Origin: Pelagerythrobacter marensis
Lineage (GTDB): Bacteria; Pseudomonadota; Alphaproteobacteria; Sphingomonadales; Sphingomonadaceae
Assembly: GCF_001028625.1 (NCBI RefSeq)
Contig: NZ_CP011805.1
Span: 1,550,001-1,614,000 of the forward strand
Direction of reading: 5' to 3'
DNA: 64,000 nt
Of this stretch, positions 16,366 through 26,733 are shown piece after piece. Each line of letters starts with the position of its first letter. The stretch's first letter is position 1. Under the pieces are notes generated by a model. The model made no database searches and was not told the DNA's origin. It saw only the letters and a program-made list of their open reading frames with translations. The position numbers were made by a program, and so were the translations under genes.

Positions 16366-18531
16366 ATGAACCGTGTCCGCCTCCTCGTCTTCAACGCCGC
16401 GCTCGGCGCGCTGGACTATCGCGTGCCCGAAGGCATGGCGGTGGGGCCGGGATCGGTCGTCGTCGCCCCGCTCGGCCCGCGCCAGATCGTCGGCATCGTG
16501 TGGGAAGAAGACCGGCTTCCCGCCGAATCGGTGGCCGACGCGCGCCTGCGGCCGCTGGCCGAAGCGCTGCCGGTGCCCCCGCTGCGCGCCGAGCTGCGCC
16601 GCCTGATCGAATGGACCGCCGACTATTACTGCGCCCCGCTTTCGGCAGTGGCGCGAATGGTCATCTCCAGCGGCGGCGCGCTGCGCGGCCCGGCGACGAT
16701 GACCGAATACCGGCTGAGCGGCGGAATGCCCGAACGCATGACGCCCCAGCGCGAACGGGCGATGGAACGGCTGGAAGGCGAACAGGCGACGATCCGCGAA
16801 CTGGCCGACATGGCCGGCGTGTCCGAAGGGGTCCTGCGCGGGCTGGTCAATCAGGGCGCGATGGAGCCTGTCACGGTCGATTGCGACCGCCCCTACCCCC
16901 GCGCCCGGGCGGGCCACGCGGCGGTGGAGCTCAACCCCGAACAGGCCGGGGTTGCGGCCCGGCTGGTGGACGCGGTGAACGAAGCGGCCTTCGCACCTTT
17001 CCTGCTCGACGGCGTGACCGGATCGGGCAAGACCGAAACCTATTTCGAAGCGGTCGCCGCCGCGCTCGATGCGGACCAGCAAGTCCTCGTCCTCCTGCCC
17101 GAAATCGCCCTGACCCAGGCGTTCCTGCGCCGGTTCGAGGATCGCTTCGGCGCGCCGCCGGTCGTCTGGCATTCCTCGCTCAAATCGACCGAGCGCCGCC
17201 GCGCCTGGCGCGCAATCGCCAGTGGGGAGGCGCAAGTCGTGGTCGGCGCGCGCTCCGCCCTGTTCCTGCCCTATGGCCGGCTGGGCCTGATCGTGGTCGA
17301 CGAAGCGCACGAGGTCAGCTTCAAGCAGGACGACGGCGTGCGCTACAACGCGCGCGACGTGGCGGTGATGCGCGCGCATTTCGAAGGGCTGCCCGTCGTC
17401 CTCGCCAGCGCGACCCCCGCGCTCGAAAGCCTGCAGATGGCCGAAAGCGGGATCTACGAACGGCTCGAACTGCCCAGCCGCTTCGGCGCGGCGGAACTGC
17501 CGGCGATCGACACCGTGGATCTGACCGAGGACCCGCCCGAACGCGGCCGCTGGCTGGCCCCGCGGCTGGCGCGGGAACTGGCCGAGCGGCTGGACAAGGG
17601 GGAACAGTCGCTGCTGTTCCTCAACCGGCGCGGCTATGCCCCGCTGACGCTGTGCCGCAATTGCGGTTTTCGCTTCGAATGTCCCAATTGCACCGCCTGG
17701 CTGGTCGAGCACCGCTTCTCCCGCCGGCTCGCCTGCCACCACTGCGGGCACGAGACCACACCGCCCGCGACATGCCCCGAATGCGGGGAGCCCGATTGTC
17801 TGGTCGCCTGCGGGCCGGGGGTGGAGCGGATCGCCGACGAAGTGGCCGAAATCCTGCCCGGCGCGCGCGTGGCGGTCGCGACCAGCGACACGCTCAATTC
17901 GCCCGAACGCGCGGCAGAGTTCGTCGCGCAGGTCGAGGAAGGGGCGATCGACGTGATCGTCGGCACCCAGCTGGTGACCAAGGGCTTCCATTTCCCCGAG
18001 CTGACGCTGGTCGGCGTGGTCGATGCCGATCTGGGGCTCGAGGGCGGCGATCTGCGCGCGGCGGAGCGGACCTACCAGCAGGTCGCACAGGTCGCCGGGC
18101 GCGCGGGGCGCGGGGAGAAGCCGGGCCAGGTCCTGATCCAGACCCGCCATCCCGATGCACCCGTGATCGCCGCGCTGGCCGCCGGCGACCGCGATGCCTT
18201 CTACGCCGCGGAGACGGAGGCACGGCGCCACGCCGGCGCCCCGCCCTTCGGCCGCTGGGCCGCGATCATCGTGTCGAGCGAGGACGAGGCGGAAGCGAAA
18301 GAGGCCGCCCGCGCGATCGGCGGCACGCGACCCGACCTGGGCGACATAGCGATCTACGGCCCAGCGCCCGCCCCGCTGTCGCTGCTGCGCGGCCGCTACC
18401 GCTATCGCCTGCTGATCAACGCCCGCCGCAGCGCCCGCCTGCAGGACACCCTCCGCACCTGGCTCAACGCCCTCGACTTCCCCCGCGGCGTACGCGTATC
18501 GATCGACATCGATCCCTACAGTTTCGTTTAG
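16366..18531 (+). CDS. priA: Primosomal replication restart helicase PriA
   Basis: A 721-residue superfamily 2 helicase that reloads the replisome at stalled forks. Features in order: an N-terminal DNA-binding domain, Walker A DGVTGSGKTETY (~residue 225), DEAH box VVDEAHEVS, a zinc region with paired cysteines (CRNCGFRFECPNC, CHHCGHETTPPATCPECG) inserted in the helicase, and the motif TQLVTKGFHFP. ATG 16366 is chosen over an in-frame start 13 codons upstream because GAGGG precedes it and MNRVRLLVF matches the family start. Confidence 0.96.
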   Translation: MNRVRLLVFNAALGALDYRVPEGMAVGPGSVVVAPLGPRQIVGIVWEEDRLPAESVADARLRPLAEALPVPPLRAELRRLIEWTADYYCAPLSAVARMVISSGGALRGPATMTEYRLSGGMPERMTPQRERAMERLEGEQATIRELADMAGVSEGVLRGLVNQGAMEPVTVDCDRPYPRARAGHAAVELNPEQAGVAARLVDAVNEAAFAPFLLDGVTGSGKTETYFEAVAAALDADQQVLVLLPEIALTQAFLRRFEDRFGAPPVVWHSSLKSTERRRAWRAIASGEAQVVVGARSALFLPYGRLGLIVVDEAHEVSFKQDDGVRYNARDVAVMRAHFEGLPVVLASATPALESLQMAESGIYERLELPSRFGAAELPAIDTVDLTEDPPERGRWLAPRLARELAERLDKGEQSLLFLNRRGYAPLTLCRNCGFRFECPNCTAWLVEHRFSRRLACHHCGHETTPPATCPECGEPDCLVACGPGVERIADEVAEILPGARVAVATSDTLNSPERAAEFVAQVEEGAIDVIVGTQLVTKGFHFPELTLVGVVDADLGLEGGDLRAAERTYQQVAQVAGRAGRGEKPGQVLIQTRHPDAPVIAALAAGDRDAFYAAETEARRHAGAPPFGRWAAIIVSSEDEAEAKEAARAIGGTRPDLGDIAIYGPAPAPLSLLRGRYRYRLLINARRSARLQDTLRTWLNALDFPRGVRVSIDIDPYSFV

Positions 18532-18541
18532 GAGCCAACCC

Positions 18542-19168
18542 ATGCTGATCGTTCATCATCTTCGTATCTCGCAGTCGGAACGGGTCGTGTGGCTGTGCGA
18601 GGAGTTGGGGCTGGATTATACGCTGCGCCTCTATTCGCGGCGGGAAGACAACAATCTCGCGCCAGAAGAGTACAAGGCGCTGCACCCGATGGGGATCGCC
18701 CCGGTGATTACCGATGGCGATCTGGCGCTGGGAGAAAGCGGGGCGATCTGCGAATATCTCGATCGCAAGTACGGCGGGGCCAGGCTGTCGCCGGGCCCGG
18801 ATCATCCCGATTTTGCGGACCACCTGTTCTGGTTCCACTTCGCCAATGCCACGTTCATGACCAACGGCATGATGGCGCTCGTCACCGGGCGCATGGGCGA
18901 AGTGCCCGAGTTCGTGACCGGCCGGACGGCGAAGGCCTGGGCCATGGCGGAGGCGCGGCTGGGAGAGGCGGAGTTCTTCGGCGGGTCGCAGCTGACCACG
19001 GCCGACATCATGATGGGTTTCAGCCTTACCACTGCCCGCATGTTCGGCGGGACGAGCCTGGACGCCTTCCCCAATATCGCCGCCTATCTCCAGCGCATCG
19101 GCCGGCGCGATGCCTATCGCCGCGCGATGGAGAAATGCGAGCCGGGGATGGCGCCCAAGCTGGACTAG
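18542..19168 (+). CDS. Glutathione S-transferase family protein
   Basis: A 208-residue protein with an N-terminal thioredoxin-like domain (LIVHHLRISQSERVVWLCEE, then the glutathione-binding segment APVITDGDLALGESGAICEYL) and a helical C-terminal domain. Such proteins conjugate glutathione to electrophiles or act as isomerases; the substrate is unknown. An AGGAG site lies just before the start, 10 bases after priA. Confidence 0.93.
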   Translation: MLIVHHLRISQSERVVWLCEELGLDYTLRLYSRREDNNLAPEEYKALHPMGIAPVITDGDLALGESGAICEYLDRKYGGARLSPGPDHPDFADHLFWFHFANATFMTNGMMALVTGRMGEVPEFVTGRTAKAWAMAEARLGEAEFFGGSQLTTADIMMGFSLTTARMFGGTSLDAFPNIAAYLQRIGRRDAYRRAMEKCEPGMAPKLD

Positions 19169-19190
19169 GGCCGCTTCGGCAAAACCGGCT

Positions 19191-19952
19191 CTAGGCCGCG
19201 TAGCCCGGCGTTCCGCCGGCGAGGACGGTCTGTGCCTCGCGCTCCAGCAGGGTCATCGCGGCTTCCCAGGGCTGGTGCCCATGGCTGATCCGCGCGACGC
19301 CGAGTGTGGCCAGCGCGGCCCGGTCGCCGCAGGCCGGCGACCACAGGATATTAACCGGGAGCGGCGATGCCTCGCAGATTGCGGCAATGCAGCCGGCATC
19401 GGCGAGGAAGGGCACGAACAGGCCGCCCGCGCCGGCATCGGCGTAAGCGCGCGCACGGTCGAGCGTCGCGGCGACCAGCGCCTTGCCTTCGCTGGCCACG
19501 TCCCGGCCCCGGAACACGTCGCAGCGGGCATTGACGAAGATGCCGCTGGATGCGGCGGCGGCCACGCGCTCGGCCTGCTCCGCCATGGGAACGAGCGCAT
19601 CCTGCCCCGGCCCGCGATCTTCCATGTTGATCCCGGCGGCACCGGCATCGCGCGCGCGGGCGACAGAAGAGGCCACCTGTTCCGGCGTGTCGCCATAACC
19701 GGCTTCCATGTCGACCGACACGGGCAAATCGGTGACCGACACGATCCGCGCGAGATTGGCGAGGACAAGGTCGAGCGGGACGGTCTGTCCGTCGCGATAG
19801 CCGAGCGATTCGGCCACGCCGTAACTGCCCGTCGCGATCGCCGCCGCTCCGGCCTTCGCCACCACGCGGGCGGAACCGGCATCCCAGATGTTGAACAGCA
19901 CCAGCGGATCGCCGGGAACATGCAGGCCGCGCAATTCGTCAATCTTGCTCAT
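19191..19952 (-). CDS. Isocitrate lyase / PEP mutase family protein
   Basis: A 253-residue (beta/alpha)8 enzyme of the isocitrate lyase/phosphoenolpyruvate mutase superfamily. Segments FNIWDAGSARVVAKAGAAAI, DMEAGYGD (metal-binding Asp and Glu) and NMEDR are typical; members act as oxaloacetate decarboxylases or methylisocitrate lyase-like C-C lyases. The activity here is not determined. ATG 19952 overlaps the ada stop by 4 bases. Confidence 0.88.
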   Translation of the reverse strand: MSKIDELRGLHVPGDPLVLFNIWDAGSARVVAKAGAAAIATGSYGVAESLGYRDGQTVPLDLVLANLARIVSVTDLPVSVDMEAGYGDTPEQVASSVARARDAGAAGINMEDRGPGQDALVPMAEQAERVAAAASSGIFVNARCDVFRGRDVASEGKALVAATLDRARAYADAGAGGLFVPFLADAGCIAAICEASPLPVNILWSPACGDRAALATLGVARISHGHQPWEAAMTLLEREAQTVLAGGTPGYAA

Positions 19953-20986
19953 GTCTTCGCTCCTTCGCGTTTGAGCAGTTCCCGCTTGATATCCTGCCCA
20001 TAGGCATAACCGCCCAGATCGCCGTCGGACCGGATCACGCGGTGGCAGGGAATCAGGATGGCGACATTGTTGCGCGCATTGGCGCTGCCTGCGGCCCGCA
20101 CCGCCTTGGGATTGCCGGCCGCGGCGGCGATGTCGGAATATGTGCGGGTTTCGCCGGGCGGTATTTCGCGCAGCGCCTTCCAGCACGCTTCCTGAAACGC
20201 CGTGCCTTTCACATCCAGCGGGATGTGAGCGAAATCGCCGGGCGATTCGACCGTGGCCACCACGTCGGCGAGCAATCCGGCAAAGGCGGCGTCGCCTGCG
20301 ATCAGATCGGCCTGGGGAAAGCGCCGGCGCAGATCGTCCTCACCTTCGCCGAACGACAGACGGCACACGCCCTTGTCGGTCGCGGCGACAAGCATCGGCC
20401 CCATCGTGGTTTCGACCACGGCCCAGCGTATCGCCACACCTGCCCCGCCGTTCGCCCATGCACTCGGTGCCATGCCCAATTTCCCCTTTGTGGAATCGTA
20501 GAAGCGCGACGGCGCGGAAAAGCCCGCATCGTAAATCGCGCCGGTCACGCTTGCCCCATCGCTCAGGGCATCGCGGGCACGCTCTTCCCGCAGAGCGCGG
20601 GCATAGGCAGCCGGCGACAGGCCGATCGCGCGCTTGAACACGCGCTGGAAATGACTGGGCGAATAGCCGGTGAGCTGCGCCAGGGTATCCAGCGATGGCG
20701 TGCCTTCGGCATCGCCGGCGGCCTGTCGGATTTCGTCGATCGCGGCGACCACGGCAGCTTCATCACGCGCAACATCGTCGGGCAGGCAACGCTTGCAGGC
20801 GCGCAGCCCGGCCCGCCGCGCATCGGCTCCGCTCGCGAAGAAGCGGACGTTTTCCCGCCGCGGATGACGGGCGGCGCAGGACGGGCGGCAATAGATTCCG
20901 GTCGACAACACGCCGGTCACGAAGCGCCCGTCGAAGCTCTTGTCGCGCCGTTTGACTGCGGCCCAGGCATGATCGTCGTTCAGCAT
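19949..20986 (-). CDS. ada: Ada: methylated-DNA repair methyltransferase and transcription activator
   Basis: A 345-residue three-domain protein, near the length of E. coli Ada. The N-terminal zinc domain has the methyl-acceptor cysteine cluster GIYCRPSC and CKRC; then an AraC-type helix-turn-helix (LAQLTGYSPSHFQRVFKRA); then the O6-methylguanine transferase domain with acceptor Cys in ILIPCHRVI. Methylation of the zinc Cys would turn it into an activator of alkylation-repair genes. ATG 20986 is one base after the DUF1203 stop. It is the middle gene of a three-gene unit. Confidence 0.95.
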   Translation of the reverse strand: MLNDDHAWAAVKRRDKSFDGRFVTGVLSTGIYCRPSCAARHPRRENVRFFASGADARRAGLRACKRCLPDDVARDEAAVVAAIDEIRQAAGDAEGTPSLDTLAQLTGYSPSHFQRVFKRAIGLSPAAYARALREERARDALSDGASVTGAIYDAGFSAPSRFYDSTKGKLGMAPSAWANGGAGVAIRWAVVETTMGPMLVAATDKGVCRLSFGEGEDDLRRRFPQADLIAGDAAFAGLLADVVATVESPGDFAHIPLDVKGTAFQEACWKALREIPPGETRTYSDIAAAAGNPKAVRAAGSANARNNVAILIPCHRVIRSDGDLGGYAYGQDIKRELLKREGAKT

Positions 20987-20987
20987 G

Positions 20988-21464
20988 TCACACCCCTTCA
21001 TAGCGCTCGACGCGCGCCGCAAAACAGCCATAGGCGGCGTTGTGGGCGTCGATATACGCGATTTGCGGGTCGTCGAGCAAAGCGCGTATCGCAGGATCGA
21101 CATCGTCCGCCAGCGCGAGTGCGGCCCGGTGCAGGCACCCGTCCGCGCTATAGCCGCGCAGCGCGATCGGGCGGCCGCGCAGGACCGGGGGTAGGCTGTC
21201 TACGAACTCGGCCGGTTCATCCGCATTCTTGCGCACGTAAATGGCAAAGGCATTGCGATAGGGGGTGGCCGGATCGTGATTGGTGAAATTGGTTAGCAAC
21301 ACGTCCTCCCCCGGTGCCGCGTCCTTCAGGCTCACCCGGCAGGGGTAGTAGCCTTCGTCCGGCGCCGTCAGCCGCTGCGAAAGCGTTGCGGCCAGCGCGT
21401 CCCCGTCCATTGCGAAACGATCCGCGAATTGTGCGGGGTCGAGCCCGCGAATGCGATAAGTCAT
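20988..21464 (-). CDS. DUF1203 family protein
   Basis: A 158-residue protein beginning MTYRIRGLDPAQF. The segments YYPCRVSLKDAAPGEDVLL and HDPATPYRNAFAIYVR identify DUF1203, a family of unknown function. The AGGAG at about 10 bases before ATG 21464 decides the start. It leads the DUF1203-ada-PEP mutase-like unit. No signal peptide. Confidence 0.88.
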   Translation of the reverse strand: MTYRIRGLDPAQFADRFAMDGDALAATLSQRLTAPDEGYYPCRVSLKDAAPGEDVLLTNFTNHDPATPYRNAFAIYVRKNADEPAEFVDSLPPVLRGRPIALRGYSADGCLHRAALALADDVDPAIRALLDDPQIAYIDAHNAAYGCFAARVERYEGV

Positions 21465-21567
21465 TGAACCGCTCCTGTTCGATTGCCCGCTCGCTATGCA
21501 TCGCGTCGCGGACAGTCGCATCCCGCCGCTTGCGGTCAAAAGGCGCCCTCGCCTACATACCCCGCCG

Positions 21568-23109
21568 ATGACGCGCCTGTTCACCCTTGCCGCCGCGCTG
21601 CTGGCGCTGATCCTTCCCGCGGCGGCGCAGGCCGATCCCGCCGATATCGACGCCGCCGCGCGCGGCGTGGTTCGCGTGGTGATCATGGGGACCGACGGGG
21701 ACGAAGTCTTCCCCGTCAGCCACGGCACCGGGTTTGCGGTGGGGCCGCGCAGAATCGTCACCAATGCCCACGTCGTGCGCGAAGCCTTGCAGGACGATAC
21801 CCTGCGGATCGGCATCGTGCCCAGCGAAGGGGGCGAGGCCGCCGATTATGCCCGCCCGGTCGCGGTCAGCCCGGGCAATGACCTTGCGCTGGTCGAAATC
21901 ACCGGCGAGCTGCGCCTGCCCCCGCTGACGATTGCCGCCGGCGCCGTGCGCGATGGAGAGGTTTCGGCAGTCGGTTACCCGATGAACGTCGACCGGGCGC
22001 AGGGCCTGGACATGGGCGATATCTTCCGCTCGCAGCCGCCGGTCAAAAGCCGCGGCTTCCTGTCCGGCCAGCGCCCCAGCCGGCTGTTCGACACGATCCT
22101 GCACACCGCCCCGATCGCGCGCGGCAACTCAGGCGGGCCGCTGCTGGACGGGTGCGGCCGGGTGATCGGGGTGAACAGCTTCGGCACCGATTCGGGCGGA
22201 TCGGACGGTGAATTCTACTTCGCGGTTTCGACCCGCGAACTCCTTCCATTCCTGCGCGCGAACGATGTCGAGGCGCGGATCGCCGATCTGCCCTGCCGCA
22301 GCCTGGAAGATCTGAACGAAGCCGAACGTGCGCGGATCGAACGCCAGCAGGACGAAGCGCGCCAGCAACTCGCCGCCCGCGCGCAGGAAACCCGCGAGCG
22401 TCGCGCCCGCGCAGAGGATAGCGCACGCGAATCGGTCCAGACCGACCGCGAAAATGCGATGGCGCTCGCGTTCGTCCTGGCGCTGGCCGCATTCGGGGCC
22501 GCCGCGGTGGCCTGGCAGGCCCGACAGGCCGGCGAAGGGGGCGAACGCCGGATGATGATCGCGGGCACGATCGCGGCCGTCGCCGCAATCGTCGCGCTCG
22601 CGCTATGGTTTACCCGGCCCGGCCTCGACGAAGTGGAGCGGCGGGTCGCGGCGGCGATGGGCGAAGTGGACGAATCGCCCGATGCCCCCGGTGCCGAGGC
22701 GACTGGCGACGGAATGCTGACCTGCACGCTCGACCTGACGCGCAGCCGTGTGGTCGGCGCGCCCGACCGCGAACTGGAATTTTCGTGGCGCGAGGACGGC
22801 TGCGTCAACGGGCGCACGCAATATGGCTTTTCGGGCGGCAGCTGGTCGCGGGTGTTCGTCCCGAACCAGGAACAGGCGGTGTCGGTGAACCTGTTCGATC
22901 CGGCGACGGGCACGTTCCGCACCGACCGCTATCTGCTCGGTCGCACCGACATGGCTGCGGCGCGGCAGGCACGCGGCAAGTACTCGCCGCCGAAATGCAA
23001 CGCGGAAGGGGCCGCGTCCACGCTGGGCGATCTGCAATCGGGGGTCACCGCCCTGCTCCCCTCCGCACCCAACGAACGGCTGGTCTACTCGTGCGAAGCG
23101 AAGCAATAA
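21568..23109 (+). CDS. Trypsin-like serine protease with C-terminal membrane anchor and extra domain
   Basis: A 513-residue protein. Residues 1-21 are a signal peptide ending AAAQA. Residues ~25-235 are a chymotrypsin/HtrA-like domain with His68 in VTNAHVV, Asp105 in GNDLALVEI and Ser188 in ARGNSGGPL. Residues ~245-300 are a charged coiled coil, followed by two membrane segments (about 305-325 and 345-362), and a C-terminal ~120-residue domain with few recognisable features. No PDZ domain is visible. The layout suggests an inner-membrane anchored periplasmic protease with a sensor-like tail. Confidence 0.85.
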   Translation: MTRLFTLAAALLALILPAAAQADPADIDAAARGVVRVVIMGTDGDEVFPVSHGTGFAVGPRRIVTNAHVVREALQDDTLRIGIVPSEGGEAADYARPVAVSPGNDLALVEITGELRLPPLTIAAGAVRDGEVSAVGYPMNVDRAQGLDMGDIFRSQPPVKSRGFLSGQRPSRLFDTILHTAPIARGNSGGPLLDGCGRVIGVNSFGTDSGGSDGEFYFAVSTRELLPFLRANDVEARIADLPCRSLEDLNEAERARIERQQDEARQQLAARAQETRERRARAEDSARESVQTDRENAMALAFVLALAAFGAAAVAWQARQAGEGGERRMMIAGTIAAVAAIVALALWFTRPGLDEVERRVAAAMGEVDESPDAPGAEATGDGMLTCTLDLTRSRVVGAPDRELEFSWREDGCVNGRTQYGFSGGSWSRVFVPNQEQAVSVNLFDPATGTFRTDRYLLGRTDMAAARQARGKYSPPKCNAEGAASTLGDLQSGVTALLPSAPNERLVYSCEAKQ

Positions 23110-23192
23110 CGGGGGGCGGCCAATGCCCCGCCGCGCGCGATCTTCGCACCTGCCAATGCCGTGCGAATACACCGTTCCGCCGCGCAGGCGGG

Positions 23193-23221
23193 TTGCATAG
23201 TCAGAAACCCGGTGCTAGTCG
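23193..23221 (+). promoter_or_regulatory. Possible promoter of the atp operon
   Basis: TTGCAT (23193-23198), a 17-base spacer and TAGTCG (23216-23221) lie about 90 bases before atpH. The -10 match is weak, but no better pair is seen in the 202-base gap. Confidence 0.3.
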
Positions 23222-23311
23222 CGCGCCAGCCTTGCCGGGGTGGATTGATCCGCCCACATCGGCATGGGCGATGCACCGCTATTTTCCGGACCTTTAAAGG
23301 ACGAGAGACGC

Positions 23312-23866
23312 GTGGAGATTTCCGCCGGTATTCAGGCTAGCCTGTCAGGGCGCTATGCCTCGGCCCTGTTCGATCTGGCCGCCGAGAAGGGCACGGTCAC
23401 TGCTGTCGAATCGGACCTTGAGAATCTGTCCGCCGCTCTCGCCGAATCGGCAGAGATGCGCGCCGCGACGACCAACCCCGAACTGAGCCGGAAGGCGCAG
23501 GGCGCGGCGATGGCAGGCGTGGCGAAGCTGCTCAGTCTGTCCGACCTGACCGGCAATTTCCTGGGCGTTCTTGCCGCCAATCGCCGGCTGGGCGAACTGC
23601 CCGCGATCGTTCGCGCCTTTCGCGCAATCGCCGCCGCCCAGCGCGGTGAAGTTACGGCCGAGGTCGCAACCGCTCACGCGCTCACCGACGCGCAGCTGGG
23701 CACGCTCAGGGACAAGCTGACCGCGCGCGAAGGGCGCACGGTCAAGCTCGACGCGAAGGTCGATCCCGACCTTCTGGGCGGGCTCGTCGTCACTATTGGT
23801 TCGAAGCGCATCGACGGTTCGATCCGCACCCGCCTCAATTCTCTCGCCCACGCCATGAAGGGCTGA
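23312..23866 (+). CDS. atpH: ATP synthase F1 subunit delta
   Basis: A 184-residue delta subunit that links F1 to the peripheral stalk. It begins EISAGIQASLSGRYASALFDLA after the start and ends with GSKRIDGSIRTRLNSLAHAMK, the family C-terminal motif. GTG 23312, preceded by AAAGGACGAGA, is preferred to an in-frame ATG 16 codons upstream because it gives the usual length. First gene of atpHAG-x-DC. Confidence 0.94.
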   Translation: MEISAGIQASLSGRYASALFDLAAEKGTVTAVESDLENLSAALAESAEMRAATTNPELSRKAQGAAMAGVAKLLSLSDLTGNFLGVLAANRRLGELPAIVRAFRAIAAAQRGEVTAEVATAHALTDAQLGTLRDKLTAREGRTVKLDAKVDPDLLGGLVVTIGSKRIDGSIRTRLNSLAHAMKG

Positions 23867-23895
23867 CGCCACAAGGCTCGAAGGAAGACACGCAC

Positions 23896-25425
<1,530 letters not shown>

Positions 25426-25455
25426 GCCCCGCGAGATACTAGCTAGGGAGCCGAA

Positions 25456-26337
25456 ATGGCCTCGCTGAAAGAACTCAAGGGCCGGATCAACTCGGTCAAG
25501 TCGACCCAGAAGATCACCAAGGCCAAGCAGATGGTCGCGGCGGCGAAGCTGCGCAAGGCGCAGGCCGCGGCCGAAGCCGCGCGCCCGTACGCCGAACGCC
25601 TGTCTGCCGTCATGGCCTCGCTCGCGGGCAAGGTCAGCGGCGATAGCGCCCCGAAACTGCTTGCCGGCACCGGTTCCAGCCAGCGCCATCTGCTGGTCGT
25701 GGTCAACACCGACAAGGGCCTGTGCGGCGGCCTCAACGCCAATATCGTCAAGGCCGCCAAGGCAAAGGCGCGCGCGCTGATAGCCGAAGGCAAGGATGTC
25801 GAATTCTACCTGGTCGGCAAGAAAGGCCGCGCGCCGATCAAGCGCGATTTTGCCGAACAGATCGGCCCGCAGTTCGATACCAGCACCGTGCGCACCCCCG
25901 GTTTCGAAGAAGCCGAAGCCATCGCGGACGAGCTGATCGCGCTGTTCGAAAGCGGCAAGTTCGATATCGCGCATCTCATCTACCCGACGTTCCAGTCGGC
26001 GCTGGTGCAGAACCCCACGATCCAGCAGCTGATCCCCGTCCCTGCCCCCGAAGGCAAAGTGGAAGGCAGCACCGGCGGCGATGCGGTGGTCGAATACGAG
26101 CCCGACGAAGAAGCGATCTTGGAAGAGCTTCTGCCGCGTTACGTCAAAACGCAGGTGTTCGGCGCGCTGCTGGAAATCGCCGCTTCCGAACAGGGTGCGT
26201 CGATGACCGCGATGGACAACGCCACCCGCAACGCGGGCGACCTGATCAACAAGCTGACCATCCAGTACAACCGTAGCCGTCAGGCCGCGATCACCACCGA
26301 ACTCATCGAAATCATCGCCGGCGCAGAAGCGCTCTGA
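25456..26337 (+). CDS. atpG: ATP synthase F1 subunit gamma
   Basis: A 293-residue central rotor shaft. N-terminal helix LKELKGRINSVKSTQKITKA and C-terminal helix MDNATRNAGDLINKLTIQYN are the conserved coiled-coil ends; DKGLCGGLNANIVK is also typical. 23 bases separate it from an inserted lipoprotein gene rather than atpD. Confidence 0.97.
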   Translation: MASLKELKGRINSVKSTQKITKAKQMVAAAKLRKAQAAAEAARPYAERLSAVMASLAGKVSGDSAPKLLAGTGSSQRHLLVVVNTDKGLCGGLNANIVKAAKAKARALIAEGKDVEFYLVGKKGRAPIKRDFAEQIGPQFDTSTVRTPGFEEAEAIADELIALFESGKFDIAHLIYPTFQSALVQNPTIQQLIPVPAPEGKVEGSTGGDAVVEYEPDEEAILEELLPRYVKTQVFGALLEIAASEQGASMTAMDNATRNAGDLINKLTIQYNRSRQAAITTELIEIIAGAEAL

Positions 26338-26360
26338 GCCCCAGCTAGCGGAATATCATC

Positions 26361-26711
26361 GTGAACAAGATCGCCCTTTTCGTTCCCGTCCTCGCCCTGT
26401 CCCTCGCCGCCTGCGGCGAAGAACCCGCGCCCGAGCCGGCACCGGTGCAGACCCCGGAACCCGCGCCCGAACCGTCGCTTCCGGCCCCGAACCAGGAACT
26501 GTTTTCCGGCCTGCTGGCGGAAGCATGTCCCGAACTCAAGCCGGTCAACACCGCAGTGTGCAAGCGCGCCGGCTTCGGCTCCAGCGACGTGATCTGCGAG
26601 TACGGCCTCGGCGAAGATTCGTACCTCCGCAACAAGGCGACCCTCACCCCCGGCGAAGGGGAATGGACGCTCGCCGACCCCGCTTCGATCTGCGCCCCCG
26701 GCGCCGCATAA
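26361..26711 (+). CDS. Small lipoprotein encoded inside the ATP synthase operon
   Basis: A 116-residue predicted lipoprotein. Residues 1-17 are a lipoprotein signal (ALFVPVLALSLAAC, lipid Cys18), then a Pro/Glu-rich linker (PAPEPAPVQTPEPAPEP) and a ~70-residue domain with three cysteines. The start is GTG 26361. It lies between atpG and atpD with gaps of 23 and 22 bases and is surely co-transcribed. Family not recognised; it is not a known F1 subunit, and its predicted location outside the cytoplasm argues against being one. Confidence 0.8.
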   Translation: MNKIALFVPVLALSLAACGEEPAPEPAPVQTPEPAPEPSLPAPNQELFSGLLAEACPELKPVNTAVCKRAGFGSSDVICEYGLGEDSYLRNKATLTPGEGEWTLADPASICAPGAA

Positions 26712-26733
26712 CTGCAAGGCAGGACATAGCATC

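Noticed and set aside
16249..18543. 764-codon open frame antisense to priA
   Set aside because: It covers a clearly coding gene with all PriA motifs; long antisense frames are expected in GC-rich DNA and the translation is low-complexity without family features.
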